Source: Phoronis australis (lineage: Eukaryota; Phoronida; Phoronidae). Taken from it: a stretch of DNA of 22,532 nucleotides. The notes below the pieces were generated by a model that was not told the DNA's origin, made no database searches, and saw nothing but the letters and a program-made list of their open reading frames with translations. A program made the translations under genes and the position numbers. Positions 19,691 to 22,532 of the stretch are shown piece after piece; positions within the stretch are counted from its first letter, which is position 1; every line of letters begins with the position of its first letter. The stretch is from positions 20,525 through 43,056 of the forward strand of contig NMRA01000997.1 of assembly GCA_002633005.1 (NCBI GenBank), given 5' to 3'.

Positions 19691-20358
19691 AACAAAAATT
19701 GAGCGTACATACCTCCAGGTGGGATATGTTCAAATTTTTTGGGCCATTACTTTTTTAAATTAGAGCATCATAAATATTTTGGTCGAAAATAGCCCATGTT
19801 TGGTTCAAAAAGGTTCAGTTAGTGAAGTTGTTTTAAAACAGCTTAAAAAACACGAAAGAAAAAATATAATTCTTCTTTGAACCTCTCTATCAAAAAACAG
19901 GCTTTGAATTTTCAAAGGAGTTTCCAATAACCTTCGCTAGGGTGTCAAAAATCGATAATTTTTTCCAATTTTGTGCATTTGATGTTTAGCCATTTTGAGG
20001 TGCTCTGGAGGCAAGCTGACTGGATGCTGGTGATTTCCAATTATATTTTTCACGAGTTTTCTGTCTAACTAAGAAAATAATAAAGAAAAAATGTGACCTT
20101 TGTTGGTTTTTGAGTAACAGCTGATACAAAAGAAATACAATCGCCTATTTTACAGTGCCTGACTACGGGCGGTATGCAGCTGTATCTCATACACCTCATA
20201 TATGTTTCTATGATGAGCAAATCAGTCAACGTTGATTTTTAGATACTTTGAGTACTGCTAGGTTCCTGGTGGCAGTTTCTATAACTATATTTCTTTGGTG
20301 ACATTTCATGGCCAGAACGTTTCCATCGAGCAAACGGTGGCACAAGCATGTTTGAGAA
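19691..20358. other. Intergenic, nothing recognised
   Basis: AT-rich, with stop codons in all frames. Confidence 0.5.
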
Positions 20359-20452
20359 CGACGTTTCAATATCAATCTAGTATACTGTTACGATATTTTG
20401 TTTCTTGTCCACTACTGTACCTGAGGATGATTTGATTAATATCGAAATGTCG
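20359..20452. repeat. Imperfect inverted repeat with ctgaggatga...atcgaaatgtcg motif
   Basis: cgacgtttcaatatcaatc (20359-20377) and gattaatatcgaaatgtcg (20434-20452) are inverted copies matching at 16 of 19 positions. The right arm is preceded by cctgaggatga. The combination of ctga-gatga with a gaaacgtcg-type end is, to my recollection, common at the ends of dispersed metazoan repeats. Element class not assigned. Confidence 0.5.
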
Positions 20453-21499
20453 TTTACATGTTGTACTCTTACGGTGTTTTTGTTTTCCATTTCTTATTCT
20501 AATTTTGCCAAAAACTAAATTTACTTTCATGCATGTTTTTGAGTGAGTCTAACTAGTGCTGCAACCCTAGAGCTTTAACCAGCTTCTCTAAAATTGAAAA
20601 ATGGGGCTATGAAGAACCCAACTGCGAGTCCTCCCAATATTATCAAACGAAACTCTTGCAGTCTTTGCTATATGAACGTCTCTGTGGATTGCTTCCACTT
20701 CTTTCACCATTAGTCCGAGCGTTTAGATGATCTGATTTCATGTTGCAATTTCTTTTCCAGTTTCTGATTTAGTCATGTGTCATGTTGCAAAACGCCTCCT
20801 TGATCCATCTGCGAAAATTAAAATCTGTATATTGTCATCGTGAATATTTAAAGAGCCATTTTGCAGTTATTTAGCTGACAATGTGGAATTCTTACTAAAG
20901 AACTTTGGTGTATAAAAACCATGACACGCTTATCCAATCTTGAATTGTTGTGAAATAAAGGAGCTCACAATCCAAGTCGCAAGCAATGCGTACACGTGTC
21001 ATTTTTGGCTTTGCAATAAAATCTAAAGGTGTATCTCGAGTCTCTGACTCTGACCGTGTCAAAGTTGTTGTTGGCAACAAACACCAAATCCCATCACAGT
21101 TAGGAAAAGTTCAAAACCGACAGGAGTACATGTAAAAGGTAAAAAAGTTTTTCGTTTTTAGTCTTCTAAACCATAGTCACATGTCTCTCAAGTGCAATAA
21201 TAGATGAGTTCTTACGGATGCACGAACGCAGTAACAAGTTGGTACAAACGTCACAATAGTGTGCAATGATTGTTCTAGATACACGTTTTGCCAACAATGC
21301 GTTGTGACGATGCGTTAATGGCGAGAAAATTACAAGTTTTCAAAAACCGCACGTGCGCCCGTCACCTCGGATTTGATCCTGTATCCAAACCAGAGAACAC
21401 GACTTGACTGGTGAAGCTGCATCAGGACTATTTCTGGTTTCATTTTGTCTGACGTACTGCCTCGTTCCCGATGTCTATAGGCTTTGTAAGCCAAGTGCA
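20453..21499. other. Intergenic, no supported gene
   Basis: Short open frames on the minus strand at 20895-21080 and 21330-21512 have no domain I recognise; the second begins inside the palindromic element next to it. Otherwise AT-rich sequence. Confidence 0.4.
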
Positions 21500-21732
21500 A
21501 CATATGTCCCATATATTACCGTAATCATTCGCGATTTATTCCAGTAATAATAAGTAATAATTCTTTAGCCAATCAGAGGCCAGGAATAATTACTGTTATA
21601 AATATTTATTAGTGTGCTTAATATTTATTACAGAAATAAATATTCATTAGAGTAATTATTCCTGGCTTCTGCTTGGCTCAATTAATACTGGAATAATTCG
21701 TGAATTATTACTGTAATAAATAGGACGTATGT
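21500..21732. mobile_element. ~230-bp palindromic MITE
   Basis: The two halves are long imperfect inverted copies. Outer blocks gtcccatatattaccgtaat and the reverse complement of the right end match at 17 of 20 positions. The similarity continues through cgcgatttattccagtaat, agccaatcagaggccaggaa and taattactgt to near the centre at about 21617. The 9-mer tatgtccca occurs at 21503-21511 and at 21728-21736 and could be a target duplication. However, the inverted similarity extends into it, so the exact ends are ambiguous. It encodes nothing. Confidence 0.8.
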
Positions 21733-22532
21733 CCCACTTAGCCTACAATAAACGACCGGGTTTGGTGTGGCAAGCGTTTACGAGAACTAAAACAAGGGAA
21801 TTCGCACGCTCCATCGATAAATACGCCCGGTGTTTTTTGGATAGCGTCAGACTTGAACTCGTTATATAGTGAGGGGTGAAGAGCAGTGTGTGTGCCGATT
21901 CACAAATGGTGGACGCCAATCTGCCTTCTTCATATTAAATAAAGTCGCACTTTATTTGACAATTAAAGACTTTGAAAGGACGTGATTGAACGATCAATGA
22001 AAATAATAAAACAGCATATCACGCATCAGAAAATGACAGAAAATCCTACGGCCCAAGATTATCGATTGAAAAATACTGAATCTCTTGCAAAGATCAAGAG
22101 ATTAATTTGACACAAAATATTGACTTCAGCTTCACACTAATGTTGGACTCGACTCGGAGGGGTATTCGATTGTTCTAGTTTGGCATTCGATGTAGCTGGA
22201 CGATACTCAGACATTTAGAAAATGGACTCGGCCAAAAAGGACCTATTTGTAGGGAGCATCCGTGAAAATTTCAAAATAGGGAAATTAAAATGTTTCAATG
22301 AAATCCACTCAGACGTTTCAAGAACTTGTGTTCAAGTTCAAGGGAATTCGATTTGCCGAAGCAGAGAAAACGCGGAAAACGTCGCGAGTCTAGAAAATCT
22401 GACGCTTTTCGTTTAATCAGTCGGCGAAAACTTGGTTTTGGTCAATACGTTACCCATACATGCCTTAGCCATGTTTGTTAATTCAATTTTCACTCGCGAT
22501 GTCCTAAGCATGGACGGTGCAGCACTAAAATA
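21733..22532. other. Right edge: small hairpins and an unassigned open frame
   Basis: aaataaagt/actttattt (21937-21957, 3-nt loop, containing AATAAA) and aatctcttg/caagagatt (22079-22103, 7-nt loop) are perfect 9-bp hairpins. A 64-codon plus-strand frame at 22222-22416 (MDSAKKDLFVGS...) is hydrophilic and unrecognised. It may be chance or a start exon of a gene beyond the window. Confidence 0.3.

Noticed and set aside
20421-20452. Possible hammerhead ribozyme core (ctgagga ... gaaa)
   Set aside because: ctgagga and gaaa fit the core and a stem III with aacgac upstream is imaginable, but stem I does not pair next to the core and stem II has only three weak pairs offset by a base.

Overview
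The window looks like nuclear DNA of a marine or aquatic invertebrate, plausibly a deuterostome. It is AT-rich and gene-poor, with splice-site-bounded exons, tRNA-derived SINE-like pieces, palindromic elements and a TRIM protein whose C-terminal half looks like an NHL-type beta-propeller. No operons, Shine-Dalgarno sites or CRISPR arrays are visible. The species cannot be named from the sequence alone.

Layout. Positions 1-4737 and 6342-11084 are two direct copies of one roughly 4.74-kb unit, differing by roughly 4-6% by eye and separated by a 1.6-kb spacer. Read on the minus strand, each copy carries two remnants of a MULE-type transposase-like gene: a fragment around the second catalytic Asp (about 1626-1840 and 7984-8198) and an exon with the DFHRE motif (747-856 and 7105-7216). 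The first fragment is frameshifted but lies in a 268-bp block that is identical in both copies. The spacer 4738-6341 holds an AT-rich stretch, then a CpG-containing promoter-like island (about 5290-5560) with a perfect 20-bp inverted repeat that carries CCAAT boxes.

From 11088 to 12000 there is a roughly 0.9-kb element with imperfect terminal inverted repeats, each containing a TGACGTCA site. Its right end abuts the presumed promoter and non-coding first exon (to 12132) of the only clearly functional gene, a plus-strand RING/B-box/coiled-coil/NHL-like TRIM gene. That gene's main exon is 13468-15258. A likely short start exon at 13344-13394 joins it in phase across a 73-nt intron. Two AATAAA signals follow the stop codon.

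The right third (15.4-22.5 kb) is mostly intergenic. It contains two degenerate tRNA-derived SINE heads (about 16150 and 17306), a frameshifted THAP zinc-finger remnant on the plus strand (17663-17958), and convergent to it a minus-strand acidic N-terminal piece (18240 to about 17972) resembling the start of P2X7-C-terminus-like proteins and also frameshifted. Further right are a short inverted repeat of a dispersed-repeat type (20359-20452) and a roughly 230-bp palindromic MITE (21500-21732).

Overall this is one intact regulatory or innate-immune-type gene embedded in transposon-derived and recently duplicated DNA. I do not see convincing evidence of a wholly new multi-gene system. The best leads are the identical block within otherwise diverged duplicates, an 18-bp motif shared by two promoter-like islands, and the transposon end sitting in the TRIM promoter.
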